From Bacteroidota bacterium (GTDB lineage Bacteria; Bacteroidota; Bacteroidia; Bacteroidales; FEN-979): 36,285 bases of DNA. The notes beneath the pieces were generated by a model. The model did not search any database. It was not told where the DNA came from and saw only the letters and a list, made by a program, of their open reading frames with translations. Below, one piece after another: positions 1 to 8,097 of this stretch. Numbering within the stretch: the stretch's first letter is position 1; every line of letters starts with the position of its first letter. The DNA lies in NCBI GenBank assembly GCA_026391715.1, contig JAPLDO010000210.1, positions 1-36,285 of the forward strand, given 5' to 3'. The position numbers and the translations under genes are program-made.

Positions 1-489
1 TATGTTTGCAACGTTGACGATGCTTCTGCCATAACCGGAAACAGTTATTCTGCCAGGTTTATTGAATCGGTGAAAGAAGAAGGCGCCGAAGTTCTTGTTA
101 TTGCAGCAAGAATGGAAGCCGATATTTCTGAACTTGACAGCGAAGAAGACAGGAATATTTTCCTTGCCGACGCCGGTCTTACCGAACCCGGAATAAACCG
201 GCTTGTCAGAACTTCGTTTCATTTACTGAATCTGCAATGTTTCTTTACCGCCGGTCCCAAAGAGGTGAGGGCATGGACAGTTAAGAAAGGTATGACCGCG
301 CCTCAGGCTGCCGGGGTTATCCACAGCGACCTTGAACGCGGGTTTATCCGGGCTGAAGTAATGAAATACGACGATTTCATGAAATATGGCTCCGAGCACG
401 CATGTAAGGAACACGGAAAACTTATGATAGAAGGAAAAAACTATGTGGTTGGCGATGGAGACCTTCTCCATATAAGGTTTAATGTTTAA
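1..489 (+). CDS. ychF: Redox-regulated ATPase YchF (C-terminal part, 5' end outside window)
   Basis: This is the last 162 codons of a YchF/EngD (Obg-related) P-loop ATPase. The reading frame is open from base 1, so the gene begins upstream and the P-loop is not visible. What is visible is the end of the ATPase domain and the TGS domain that closes all YchF proteins, with recognisable stretches such as FFTAGPKEVRAW, IHSDLERGFIRAEV and the terminal GDLLHIRFNV. YchF binds ribosomes and hydrolyses ATP in preference to GTP (family knowledge). Its stop codon overlaps the first possible start of hydE by eight bases, which suggests shared transcription but does not prove a functional link. Confidence 0.93.
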   Translation, partial: YVCNVDDASAITGNSYSARFIESVKEEGAEVLVIAARMEADISELDSEEDRNIFLADAGLTEPGINRLVRTSFHLLNLQCFFTAGPKEVRAWTVKKGMTAPQAAGVIHSDLERGFIRAEVMKYDDFMKYGSEHACKEHGKLMIEGKNYVVGDGDLLHIRFNV

Positions 490-1603
490 TCGCATTCCTT
501 TATCATCATCAATGACTGAAGTTGAAAAAATTCTGGAAAAACCCTTATTTACTAAAGATGATCTCATTCATCTTCTGATTTCCTCCGGCAAAGATCGGCT
601 TGCCCTATTCGAAAAGGCAAAAAAAACCAAAGCTGATTATTTAGGAAAGAAGGTCTATTTCAGAGGACTTATAGAATACTCGAACTATTGTAAAAAGAAC
701 TGTTACTATTGCGGCATCAGGGCGGGAAACAATCATTTTGCGCGTTACCGGATGAGCGATGAGGAGGTTCTTGAAGCAGTTCAATATGCATGGGAAAACA
801 ACTATGCCTCCATTGTGATTCAGGCGGGCGAACAAACGAATAAACCCTATATTTCGAAGATAGAATCGCTGCTGAAAAGAATTTATATTCAAACAAAAGG
901 TCAGATTCATGTTACCCTTTCGCTGGGAGAACAAAGCGAAGATACTTACAAACGCTGGCTGGATGCAGGCGCTCACCGCTACCTGCTTCGCATTGAAGTT
1001 TCCAGCATGGATTTATATAAAAAACTTCATCCCGACAACCGCGCCCACGACTATCAGCAAAGGCTTGAAGCCTTGCGAACATTGCGGAAGACAGGTTATC
1101 AGGTTGGCACAGGGGTAATGATCGGATTGCCTTTCCAAACTATTCCCGACCTTGCAGACGACCTTATTTTTTTCCGCGATTTCGATATTGACATGGCAGG
1201 CATGGGTCCATATATCGAACATGCAGATACTCCTCTTTACAAATTCAGGGATTCGCTCCTGCCGCTTTTGGAGCGCTTTGATCTTTCGTTAAAGATGGTT
1301 GCCATTCTAAGGATAATGATGAAGAATATTAATATCGCCGCCACCACTGCCATGCAAACCATTGATAAGCAGGGGCGCGAAAAGGCGCTGATGGTTGGCG
1401 CCAATGTTATAATGCCAAATCTGACGCCGGTAAAATATCGTCAGGATTATTTGTTATATGAGAATAAACCCTGCCTTGACGAAGATGCGCAGGAGTGTAA
1501 AAGTTGTCTCGAAGCCCGAATCCATATAGCCGGCGATGTAATCGGGTATGGAGAGTGGGGCGATTCACAGCATTTTTCTGACCGCAAACCCGGAGGCAAT
1601 TGA
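482..1603 (+). CDS. hydE: [FeFe]-hydrogenase H-cluster radical SAM maturase HydE
   Basis: HydE is a radical S-adenosylmethionine enzyme that helps build the organometallic subcluster of [FeFe]-hydrogenase. The radical SAM cluster motif CKKNCYYC (C70, C74, C77; CX3CX2C) lies in the context YFRGLIEYSNYC, typical of the HydE/BioB/PylB group. A second CX7CX2C motif near the C-terminus (C331, C339, C342) matches the accessory cluster site known in some HydE proteins. The length of 373 residues is normal. The ATG at 482 overlaps the ychF stop; the ATG at 512, which gives a protein starting MTEVEKILEK, is an equally plausible start. The substrate enzyme is probably the hydrogenase at 32.1-33.5 kb. 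HydF and HydG are not in the window. Confidence 0.93.
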   Translation: MFNRIPLSSSMTEVEKILEKPLFTKDDLIHLLISSGKDRLALFEKAKKTKADYLGKKVYFRGLIEYSNYCKKNCYYCGIRAGNNHFARYRMSDEEVLEAVQYAWENNYASIVIQAGEQTNKPYISKIESLLKRIYIQTKGQIHVTLSLGEQSEDTYKRWLDAGAHRYLLRIEVSSMDLYKKLHPDNRAHDYQQRLEALRTLRKTGYQVGTGVMIGLPFQTIPDLADDLIFFRDFDIDMAGMGPYIEHADTPLYKFRDSLLPLLERFDLSLKMVAILRIMMKNINIAATTAMQTIDKQGREKALMVGANVIMPNLTPVKYRQDYLLYENKPCLDEDAQECKSCLEARIHIAGDVIGYGEWGDSQHFSDRKPGGN

Positions 1604-1661
1604 AAACCTCAAGGCTAATTTGAATTGCCAAAAAATACAATCCTGGTAATGGTAACAAAGT

Positions 1662-2846
1662 ATGGAAAATAATGTGACCATAGTTTATATCGGCGGTTCT
1701 GATGAAATTATAGAAGCGTTAACCTCTGATTCCAGATGCTCTGTTGAAGTAATATCAACTGCCCGCGCGGCTATGAACTACTTCAATTCAGGCATAAAAC
1801 CTGACGCAGTTCTGTGTGAAACCAATATTCCCGATGGATCGGCTTTTATAATCTATGATTATATGCGAGGGTTGCAACGTCTGGACCAGGTTGCCTTTAT
1901 CGTAGTAGCGTTTGAATTTAGCGAGGATGATTTTAAAAGAGCCTTCTCAATAAAAATAGATGATTATTATGTTACGCCTCTTCCGGATTCAGATACGCTT
2001 GTAAGCAGACTGGAATTTTTAAAGGAGTACAGAAAGAAATCTGCCAATCCTGCACAGAGTAAAGAAAAGGAAGTCAATTATCTTATGCCGGTATCAAAAA
2101 GAATTTTTGATATTATCGTTGCATCATCTGTCTTTTTGATCCTCTCCCCTATCCTTCTGATTGTTACCATTGCCATCAGGCTTGAATCGAAGGGCAAGGT
2201 ATATTATACATCAAAACGATTTGGAAGGGAAATTTTTAATCTTTACAGATTACGGTCAATGTGCGCAAGTACATATACCGATTTTCAGATAGCTGATATA
2301 GTTGAACATCAATACACTACAACGCAAAAAAATCCGAATATTGATTTCACGGTACCTTGTCCGTTTTGTGCCGACTTGCCTGAGGGCGAAACCTGCTCGC
2401 CAATAATTCATACCGATAATAATATGATTTGCGAGTATTGGTACATTCGCCAGCGCAAAGAGTTTGCCAAAATACAATCTTCATTTTTGAAAGCGCCAGA
2501 TTATTTTCGTATTACCAAGGTTGGAAAATTTATTCGACACACTAATATTGACAAATTTCCGCAGTTGATCAACGTGTTAAAGGGCGATATGTCAATTGTC
2601 GGCAATCACCCCTTACCACTGTACAAGGCAGAATTATTAACGTCAGATTTATTTTCAAAACGTTTCCTGGCGCCTGCTGGAATTCTTGCATTATGGCAGG
2701 CTGAAATGAGTAGGAAAAGATCTATAACGGAGGTGGAACGAAGACGACTTGATAATGCTTATGCCGATCATTTTATAGGCGGCAGATACTCCATGTTGTT
2801 GGATTTTCGAATAATCCTTGTAGTTCTTATTAAGAAAATTCTTTAA
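1662..2846 (+). CDS. Pseudo-receiver / sugar phosphoglycosyl transferase fusion, probably catalytically dead paralogue
   Basis: Residues 1-125 resemble a response-regulator receiver that has lost its function: the acidic pair is replaced by GG, the phosphoacceptor position is Glu53 (LCETNIP) and the conserved Lys is Thr. Residues 144-394 form a monotopic bacterial sugar transferase domain (WcaJ/PglC type) with its membrane re-entrant segment (KRIFDIIVASSV, about 146-172). The catalytic Asp-Glu dyad, DE in the intact paralogue at 3360, is here Asp297-Lys298. The following GNRP motif is GNHP, the ITGLWQVELRGK region is changed, and one residue is missing near GREIF. A cysteine insertion, C233-X2-C236-X8-C245-X11-C257, is kept. 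The reading frame is intact, so it may be a regulatory pseudoenzyme rather than a decaying gene. Confidence 0.82.
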   Translation: MENNVTIVYIGGSDEIIEALTSDSRCSVEVISTARAAMNYFNSGIKPDAVLCETNIPDGSAFIIYDYMRGLQRLDQVAFIVVAFEFSEDDFKRAFSIKIDDYYVTPLPDSDTLVSRLEFLKEYRKKSANPAQSKEKEVNYLMPVSKRIFDIIVASSVFLILSPILLIVTIAIRLESKGKVYYTSKRFGREIFNLYRLRSMCASTYTDFQIADIVEHQYTTTQKNPNIDFTVPCPFCADLPEGETCSPIIHTDNNMICEYWYIRQRKEFAKIQSSFLKAPDYFRITKVGKFIRHTNIDKFPQLINVLKGDMSIVGNHPLPLYKAELLTSDLFSKRFLAPAGILALWQAEMSRKRSITEVERRRLDNAYADHFIGGRYSMLLDFRIILVVLIKKIL

Positions 2847-2863
2847 AGGTAAATTACTATTCA

Positions 2864-2871
2864 TATATTTG
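2864..2871 (+). promoter_or_regulatory. Candidate Bacteroidota -7 promoter box
   Basis: TATATTTG fits the Bacteroidota -7 consensus TAnnTTTG. A T-rich TTTA at 2842-2845 lies 18 bases upstream, near the expected -33 spacing. Transcription from here would give a leader of roughly 30-35 bases before the receiver gene at 2910, so that gene may be expressed independently of the one before it. Confidence 0.45.
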
Positions 2872-2909
2872 CTATATAAACCGAGAATAACAATTCAATA
2901 ATTCCTGTT

Positions 2910-3296
2910 ATGAAACAAAAAATTCTTGTTATTGACGATGAACGAAGCATTCGTTTGCTTTTGGTTAACTTTCTTTCCAAAATGTATGATGTAGTTGGTA
3001 AAGGCGATGGTGAAGAAGCTCTGGAATGGCTTGAAGGGAATCTTCCCGACCTTGTAATTTGCGATATACAGATGCCCAAAATGGATGGCTATGTTTTTCT
3101 CGAAAAACTCCGGCAAAGGGGTTATACCAGGCATACGCCTGTAATCATGCTTTCCGGGGTTGAAAGCAGTCCTGAAAGGGTAAAATGCTATACGCTTGGA
3201 GCCCAGGATTTTCTGGTAAAACCGTTTAATCCGGAAGAACTTAGCGCCTTAATCAAAAAGAATTTGTTTCCAGTTCATTACGCATTGAAATGGTAA
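2910..3296 (+). CDS. Single-domain response regulator (receiver only)
   Basis: This 128-residue protein is a complete CheY-like receiver with every phosphorylation residue in place: acidic pair D9/D10 (VIDDE), phosphoacceptor D52 (ICDIQMP), S82 and K104 (FLVKPF). There is no output domain. It lies between two proteins whose own N-terminal receiver-like domains cannot be phosphorylated. That suggests it may supply the phosphorylation input to them, for example by receiver-receiver pairing (inference). No histidine kinase is encoded in the window, so its partner is elsewhere. It has its own candidate promoter at 2864-2871. Confidence 0.92.
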   Translation: MKQKILVIDDERSIRLLLVNFLSKMYDVVGKGDGEEALEWLEGNLPDLVICDIQMPKMDGYVFLEKLRQRGYTRHTPVIMLSGVESSPERVKCYTLGAQDFLVKPFNPEELSALIKKNLFPVHYALKW

Positions 3297-3297
3297 C

Positions 3298-3315
3298 TTC
3301 CGGATGTTTCCGGAA
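3298..3315 (+). other. Short hairpin after the receiver gene
   Basis: TTCCGG and CCGGAA form a 6-bp stem around a 6-base loop, starting two bases after the stop codon of the receiver gene. No T-run follows, so it is at most a weak terminator or an RNA-stabilising hairpin. Confidence 0.3.
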
Positions 3316-3359
3316 ATGATAATTATTTAAAGCTGGTTCGATTTTAAGCAGTGTAAATT

Positions 3360-4568
3360 ATGGAAAACAAAGTTTCAATACTATATATCGGGAATACGTC
3401 GGATATTATCAATCATTTGAGCTCTCAACCTGAAATAGCTCTTATTGTTATGCCGAACGCTCTTGCCGCAGATAATTTCCTGAAGAGTGAACAGAAACCT
3501 GATGCAATCATTAGCGAATATTATATTTCCGGAAGTAACGGGATTGAATTCCATGACGCGCTCAGGAAAAATCCGGCTTTTAACAAAGTGGCTTTCATTC
3601 TTATTTCTCATGAATTTAAGGAGGAACTTTTCAAGACTGCATTTACGAAAGGGATAGATGATTTTTATGTGCTGCCGCTTCCCTCTGTTGAGGATATAAT
3701 TGGAAGGATTCGCTTCCTTAGAGATTATCGTTTCAAACATCCGGTGAAAGAGACTGTAATCGAAGAAGATGTCAAATTTGGCGCGCATCTTTCAAAAAGA
3801 ATATTTGACATAGTTGTCGCAGGCGCCGCTCTTATCTGTCTTTCACCTCTGTTATTGATTGTAATCATTGCGATAAGGCTTGAGTCGAAGGGAAAGATTT
3901 ACTATACCTCGAAAAGGTTTGGAAGATGTGAAATTTTCGACTTTTATAAGCTCCGTTCCATGCGTACCGGAGCTGATGCAGAGTTAAAAAAACTTGCTAA
4001 GGAGAAAAACCAATATGATACAGCGCAAAAGAGCGCCGGAGTTGATTTTTCCCGCCCATGCCCAGGCTGTTCAAAATTGCCGGCAGGGGAAAGATGTTCG
4101 CCAATCATTTATTTTGGAGAAGATACCATTTGTGAAGACTGGTACAATCACCAGAAAAAAACGCTTTCCAGCGCCAAATCTGCATTTGTCAAAATCTCGA
4201 ATGATCCAAGGGTTACCAGAGTTGGAAAATTTATCCGCAATACAAGTATTGATGAATTGCCCCAACTGATCAATGTATTAAAAGGGGATATGTCAATTGT
4301 CGGAAACCGGCCATTACCGCTTTATGAAGCAGAACAGTTGACCCAGGATAAAGACGATATGGCATTGCGCTTTCAGGCTCCGGCAGGAATTACCGGACTC
4401 TGGCAGGTTGAACTTAGAGGAAAAAGAGGGGTAATGTCGGAAAAAGAACGCAAAAAATTGGATAATGATTATGCCAACCATTTTATCGGCGATAAATTTC
4501 ACTTACGGTACGACCTTGGATTAATACTTCGGACTATCCCCGCCCTGTTTCAAAAAGATTCAGTTTAA
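3360..4568 (+). CDS. Pseudo-receiver / undecaprenyl-phosphate sugar phosphoglycosyl transferase fusion (active-site intact)
   Basis: This protein probably starts polysaccharide repeat-unit synthesis by moving a sugar phosphate from a nucleotide sugar to the lipid carrier. Residues 1-125 are a degenerate receiver: GN replaces the acidic pair, Glu53 sits at the phosphoacceptor site and Leu105 replaces the conserved Lys. Residues 145-402 are a monotopic WcaJ/PglC-type transferase with the re-entrant membrane segment (about 147-172), the catalytic dyad D298-E299 (SIDELPQLINVLKGDMS), GNRPLP and PAGITGLWQVELRGK. Between the KLRSM strand and the RVTRVGKFIR segment is an insertion with C234-X2-C237-X8-C246-X11-C258, a likely metal site I do not know from this family. 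It is a paralogue of the protein at 1662. The sugar substrate cannot be read from the sequence. Confidence 0.88.
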   Translation: MENKVSILYIGNTSDIINHLSSQPEIALIVMPNALAADNFLKSEQKPDAIISEYYISGSNGIEFHDALRKNPAFNKVAFILISHEFKEELFKTAFTKGIDDFYVLPLPSVEDIIGRIRFLRDYRFKHPVKETVIEEDVKFGAHLSKRIFDIVVAGAALICLSPLLLIVIIAIRLESKGKIYYTSKRFGRCEIFDFYKLRSMRTGADAELKKLAKEKNQYDTAQKSAGVDFSRPCPGCSKLPAGERCSPIIYFGEDTICEDWYNHQKKTLSSAKSAFVKISNDPRVTRVGKFIRNTSIDELPQLINVLKGDMSIVGNRPLPLYEAEQLTQDKDDMALRFQAPAGITGLWQVELRGKRGVMSEKERKKLDNDYANHFIGDKFHLRYDLGLILRTIPALFQKDSV

Positions 4569-4587
4569 CCAATTCAGTTTTTCTTCC

Positions 4588-5352
4588 GTGAACCGAGCGA
4601 ACCTCATCCGAAATTCATTCTGCCTCATTTGGTTCACATTCGCAACGTTCAATCTCGGCGTAGCGCAATCAACCGGGCAATTTGACCTTCTCAAAGACGA
4701 TATCCAGTCAAAAATACCTCCATTATCAGTATTGATCGATTCGGCGCTGGCTTATGATCCTTATGTCGCCTTCAGAAATAAACAGATATTAATCAACTCC
4801 TGCAAACTCTATTCTGACAGGAAACAATGGATGCGCGACATCGGTTTCCAGGCTGATGTGAGATACGGAACCTTCGATAATTTCTCAACAAACACCGCTG
4901 AAGGGCAAACCCCTTCAAACTTTTCTACTGCACGTACCGAAACGAAATATGGACTTGGGGCTTACATCAAATTCCCATTATTTGATATTATCAACTACAA
5001 AAACCAGATCAACCTTGCAAAAACTGAGATTAAACAGGCTCAGGATATGTTCCAATTGCAAAGCGCCGAACTCAGGCAAAAGGTGATTAAACAATATAAC
5101 GACCTCGTTTTAAAGCAGAAAATACTGCAAATCAAGGCAAAATACCTTGAAACTTCGAAAATAAATATGTTAATGACTGAGAAGGAATTTATCAACGGAG
5201 TAATATCTGTGAGTGAATATACGCGACTATCATCCATCACATCACAATCGGAAGAAAATTTTGAATCTGCCAAAATGGATTTTAAAACGGCTTACATGAT
5301 TCTGGAAGAAATTGTTGGCTTTAAATTGAATGTAACCTTCGACATTCCATGA
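4588..5352 (+). CDS. TolC-family outer membrane protein, half-length
   Basis: A 254-residue protein with an N-terminal signal-like hydrophobic segment ending near GVAQS. Its helical, Gln/Lys-rich body (for example INLAKTEIKQAQDMFQLQSA and LRQKVIKQYNDLVLKQK) resembles one outer-membrane efflux protein (OEP) repeat. Ordinary TolC proteins are about 420-480 residues and contain two such repeats, so this is about half. The start is GTG at 4588; no better ATG exists upstream of the signal peptide. Its stop lies four bases before the start of the Wzz-like gene, so the two are co-transcribed. It probably serves as, or assists, the outer-membrane exit of the polysaccharide. No Wza/OPX-type (Poly_export/SLBB) gene is seen here. 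Confidence 0.72.
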   Translation: MNRANLIRNSFCLIWFTFATFNLGVAQSTGQFDLLKDDIQSKIPPLSVLIDSALAYDPYVAFRNKQILINSCKLYSDRKQWMRDIGFQADVRYGTFDNFSTNTAEGQTPSNFSTARTETKYGLGAYIKFPLFDIINYKNQINLAKTEIKQAQDMFQLQSAELRQKVIKQYNDLVLKQKILQIKAKYLETSKINMLMTEKEFINGVISVSEYTRLSSITSQSEENFESAKMDFKTAYMILEEIVGFKLNVTFDIP

Positions 5353-5356
5353 CCGG

Positions 5357-8086
5357 ATGAAGATAATTGACCTGCTGAGACTTATAAGGAAGCATATTGT
5401 TCTCCTTATACTTGCGCCTGTATTACTCGCTGTGCTTGTGGCTTATCTTACGAGGAAACCAGTCTATTCATATTCATCGGAAACTACATTATATACTGGC
5501 ATTGCTACCGGCGGAGGCGTTGAAATGGATAAGTCGCTCAGCTTTTTTGCCACAAATACTGCATTCGACAACCTGATAAATGTTATAAAATCCAGACAAA
5601 CCCAGATGGAAGTCGGAATCAGGCTGCTCGCCCAACACCTGATGCTTGACAACTATGACCCGAGGTATCTTTCAAAAGCGTCATTTCTTAGATTAAGGCA
5701 ACTAACCCCTCCCGATATTTTCAGGCTTGTTGTTAAACATGTCGACAAAAATGAGCGTCCGGCTGAAGTTCACCAAATAAAAGCTACGCCTGCAAAGGAA
5801 CCTGAAACTCACACGGCTCAAAAATCTTTTCATACCGTAAAACCACAGGAGACGTTATACCGCATTGCAAAACTTTACGGATTGTCGCTGGAAGAGCTAA
5901 AAGCCATGAATGACATGTCGGGCAACGAAATTGAAACCGGACAGGTACTGAAAATCACTCCATATAGCGAGGAGGAGGAGGAAACAACCGCGGCAACCGG
6001 CGACAGTACCGCCAATCCCGATACCATTGCCAGCAATGATACTTTCTCATTTACCAGACTTGATTCTTCAGGAATGCAACAATGGTTGCCCTCGTCAATC
6101 AACATTGACGCTTACGAAGAAACCGTGCAGAATTTGCTGAATTACATGTCGAAAAGCGATACCAATTTTGTTTATAAACTGCTCAACTTCTCCAACCCGC
6201 ATTATTCCGTTAAAGCAATCTCTACGGTGAATGTTGTGCGCATTGCGAGCAGCGACCTTGTGCGATTAAAATATGATGCCGACGATCCGGGAATTTGTCA
6301 ATATACTCTGGCTATTCTTACCGAAGTTTGTATAAAGAATTACAAAGGCATCAAAGAAAACCGAACGGATGCTGTGGTAAAATATTTTGAATTTCAGGTA
6401 AAGCAAGCCTCCGGTCGGTTGAAAATTGCTGAAGATAAATTGCTGAAATTTAACAAGGATAACAATATTATCAACTATTACGAACAGAGTAAAGCGGTTG
6501 CCGTAGTTAAAGAAGATCTCGACGTACAGTTCAATAGCAAGCGAATGGTTCTTGCGGGAGCCGAAGCGGCAATTAAAAGAATTGAGCAGAAACTGGGCAA
6601 TCTGCAAAAAATTCAGTTGAACAGTTCGCGGATTATAGATTTGCGGAATCAGCTTTTAGGCGTTAATACACAAATTGCCAACGATGAAATTTTCAGTTCT
6701 CCCGATTCAACCGAAAAACCGACAGTGGCAGATTTGAAAAAAAAGGCTGATAAACTAAAAAACGACATTCAGAATTCCATCAATGACATTTACCGCTTTA
6801 CTTATAGCACCGACGGGTTGCCAATCAATACGTTGCTGAATGACTGGATGAGCAATGTAATCCTCTTTGAAGAAACCAGAGCGGGAATGGAGGTGCTTGG
6901 CAACCGTATCAAGGAGTTTCAGAAACAATATGCCATTTATGCCCCGGCAGGCGCCAATTTAAAACGTATTGAAAGGGAAATTAATGTTGCCGAGCAGGCA
7001 TACCTCGAATTACTTCATGGTTTGAACCTGGCAAAGCTGAAGGTGCAGGATGTTGAATTATCATCGAATATTAAAGCTGTTGATCCTCCCTTTTTCCCTC
7101 TTTCTCCAAATGCTACCAAACGGTCAATGCTTATTGTGGTTGCCGGACTTCTTGGATTTCTCGGCGTTCTTATTACTGTTCTGGCAATGGAGTACCTCGA
7201 TAACACTCTTAAAAATCCAATTAAAGCTGCGAAAATTCTTCATCTTTCATCAGGTGGTCTTTTTCCGAAAATTTACCTGAAATCGGGTTCGCTGAATTTC
7301 CTGTTTATTACAAACCGTCTCCTCGAAATGATGGTGCAACAAATGTCGCAGTATCCCGAAGAGCGCAATGCCGTTCATGGCTCAAAAACTGTGCTGTTTT
7401 TCAGTCCGCGAAGCAACGAAGGGAAAACAGTACTGATGGGAAACATCGCTCTAAAACTAAAGAAACAGGGATATAAAATTTTGGTTCTGACTTATTCACG
7501 GGAATCGCTCCGGCGCGCCGAAGTGTCACAAACTGGTTACTCCGGCGTTAACGCCAATTCCTCAATATCGGGGGTGGTGTCAATAGAAAACCGCTTCATC
7601 TTTATCAAACGGCTCTTTGGTTATCCCGACACAAGAATTGATCACGATAGTCCATTTCTTGAATCGCCGGAAAATTACCTTGATCCCGAAGAATTTCTTG
7701 TTTATCAAACCGACGAATCATTCCATATCGTGAATAATTATCAGGAACTGATACGAAGAAATCATTTCAGGCTGACCTTCATTCCCGATTTTATCCTAAT
7801 TGAAATTCCACCCATTCTTTACTATTCATATCCGCCGGCTCTGGTTGAATCCTGTGATATAACTATGCTGGTTTGCCGCGCCAACCGAACCTGGTTGCAG
7901 TCAGATCAGGGTAGCCTGGAAACCCTTATGAAACATACATCGTGTAAACCACTGTTCCTGCTCAACGGCGTTGAAATTCCTGTGATTGAAACAGTGCTGG
8001 GTGATTTGCCAAAAAAACGAAATTTCCTCCAAAAGATTATAAAAAAACTGGTTCGCTTTCAATTCTTTGAACATTATAAACCATAA
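5357..8086 (+). CDS. Wzz/GumC-type polysaccharide co-polymerase with LysM domain and degenerate kinase domain
   Basis: This 909-residue inner-membrane protein should control chain length and export of the polysaccharide. TM1 lies at about 14-31 and TM2 at about 589-611, with a long periplasmic coiled-coil region between. The family motif PAGANLKRIEREI is at about 530-543 and the proline-rich DPPFFPLSP precedes TM2. A LysM domain (HTVKPQETLYRIAKLYGLS onward, about 159-203) followed by an acidic, low-complexity linker is inserted in the first periplasmic part. The cytoplasmic end resembles a BY-kinase: a P-loop-like SPRSNEGKT is at about 683-691, but the A' motif (normally LVDxDxR) reads LVLTYSRES and there is no C-terminal tyrosine cluster. 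Kinase activity is therefore doubtful. Confidence 0.85.
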   Translation: MKIIDLLRLIRKHIVLLILAPVLLAVLVAYLTRKPVYSYSSETTLYTGIATGGGVEMDKSLSFFATNTAFDNLINVIKSRQTQMEVGIRLLAQHLMLDNYDPRYLSKASFLRLRQLTPPDIFRLVVKHVDKNERPAEVHQIKATPAKEPETHTAQKSFHTVKPQETLYRIAKLYGLSLEELKAMNDMSGNEIETGQVLKITPYSEEEEETTAATGDSTANPDTIASNDTFSFTRLDSSGMQQWLPSSINIDAYEETVQNLLNYMSKSDTNFVYKLLNFSNPHYSVKAISTVNVVRIASSDLVRLKYDADDPGICQYTLAILTEVCIKNYKGIKENRTDAVVKYFEFQVKQASGRLKIAEDKLLKFNKDNNIINYYEQSKAVAVVKEDLDVQFNSKRMVLAGAEAAIKRIEQKLGNLQKIQLNSSRIIDLRNQLLGVNTQIANDEIFSSPDSTEKPTVADLKKKADKLKNDIQNSINDIYRFTYSTDGLPINTLLNDWMSNVILFEETRAGMEVLGNRIKEFQKQYAIYAPAGANLKRIEREINVAEQAYLELLHGLNLAKLKVQDVELSSNIKAVDPPFFPLSPNATKRSMLIVVAGLLGFLGVLITVLAMEYLDNTLKNPIKAAKILHLSSGGLFPKIYLKSGSLNFLFITNRLLEMMVQQMSQYPEERNAVHGSKTVLFFSPRSNEGKTVLMGNIALKLKKQGYKILVLTYSRESLRRAEVSQTGYSGVNANSSISGVVSIENRFIFIKRLFGYPDTRIDHDSPFLESPENYLDPEEFLVYQTDESFHIVNNYQELIRRNHFRLTFIPDFILIEIPPILYYSYPPALVESCDITMLVCRANRTWLQSDQGSLETLMKHTSCKPLFLLNGVEIPVIETVLGDLPKKRNFLQKIIKKLVRFQFFEHYKP

Positions 8087-8097
8087 CTATTAATCCG

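Noticed and set aside
1662-2846. Calling the first fusion gene a plain pseudogene
   Set aside because: It has no frameshift or early stop, and it keeps the membrane segment and the four cysteines; only active-site residues have changed.
3381-3788. 135-codon minus-strand frame opposite the second pseudo-receiver
   Set aside because: Antisense to a conserved domain that also exists in the paralogue at 1662; composition is typical of a shadow frame.
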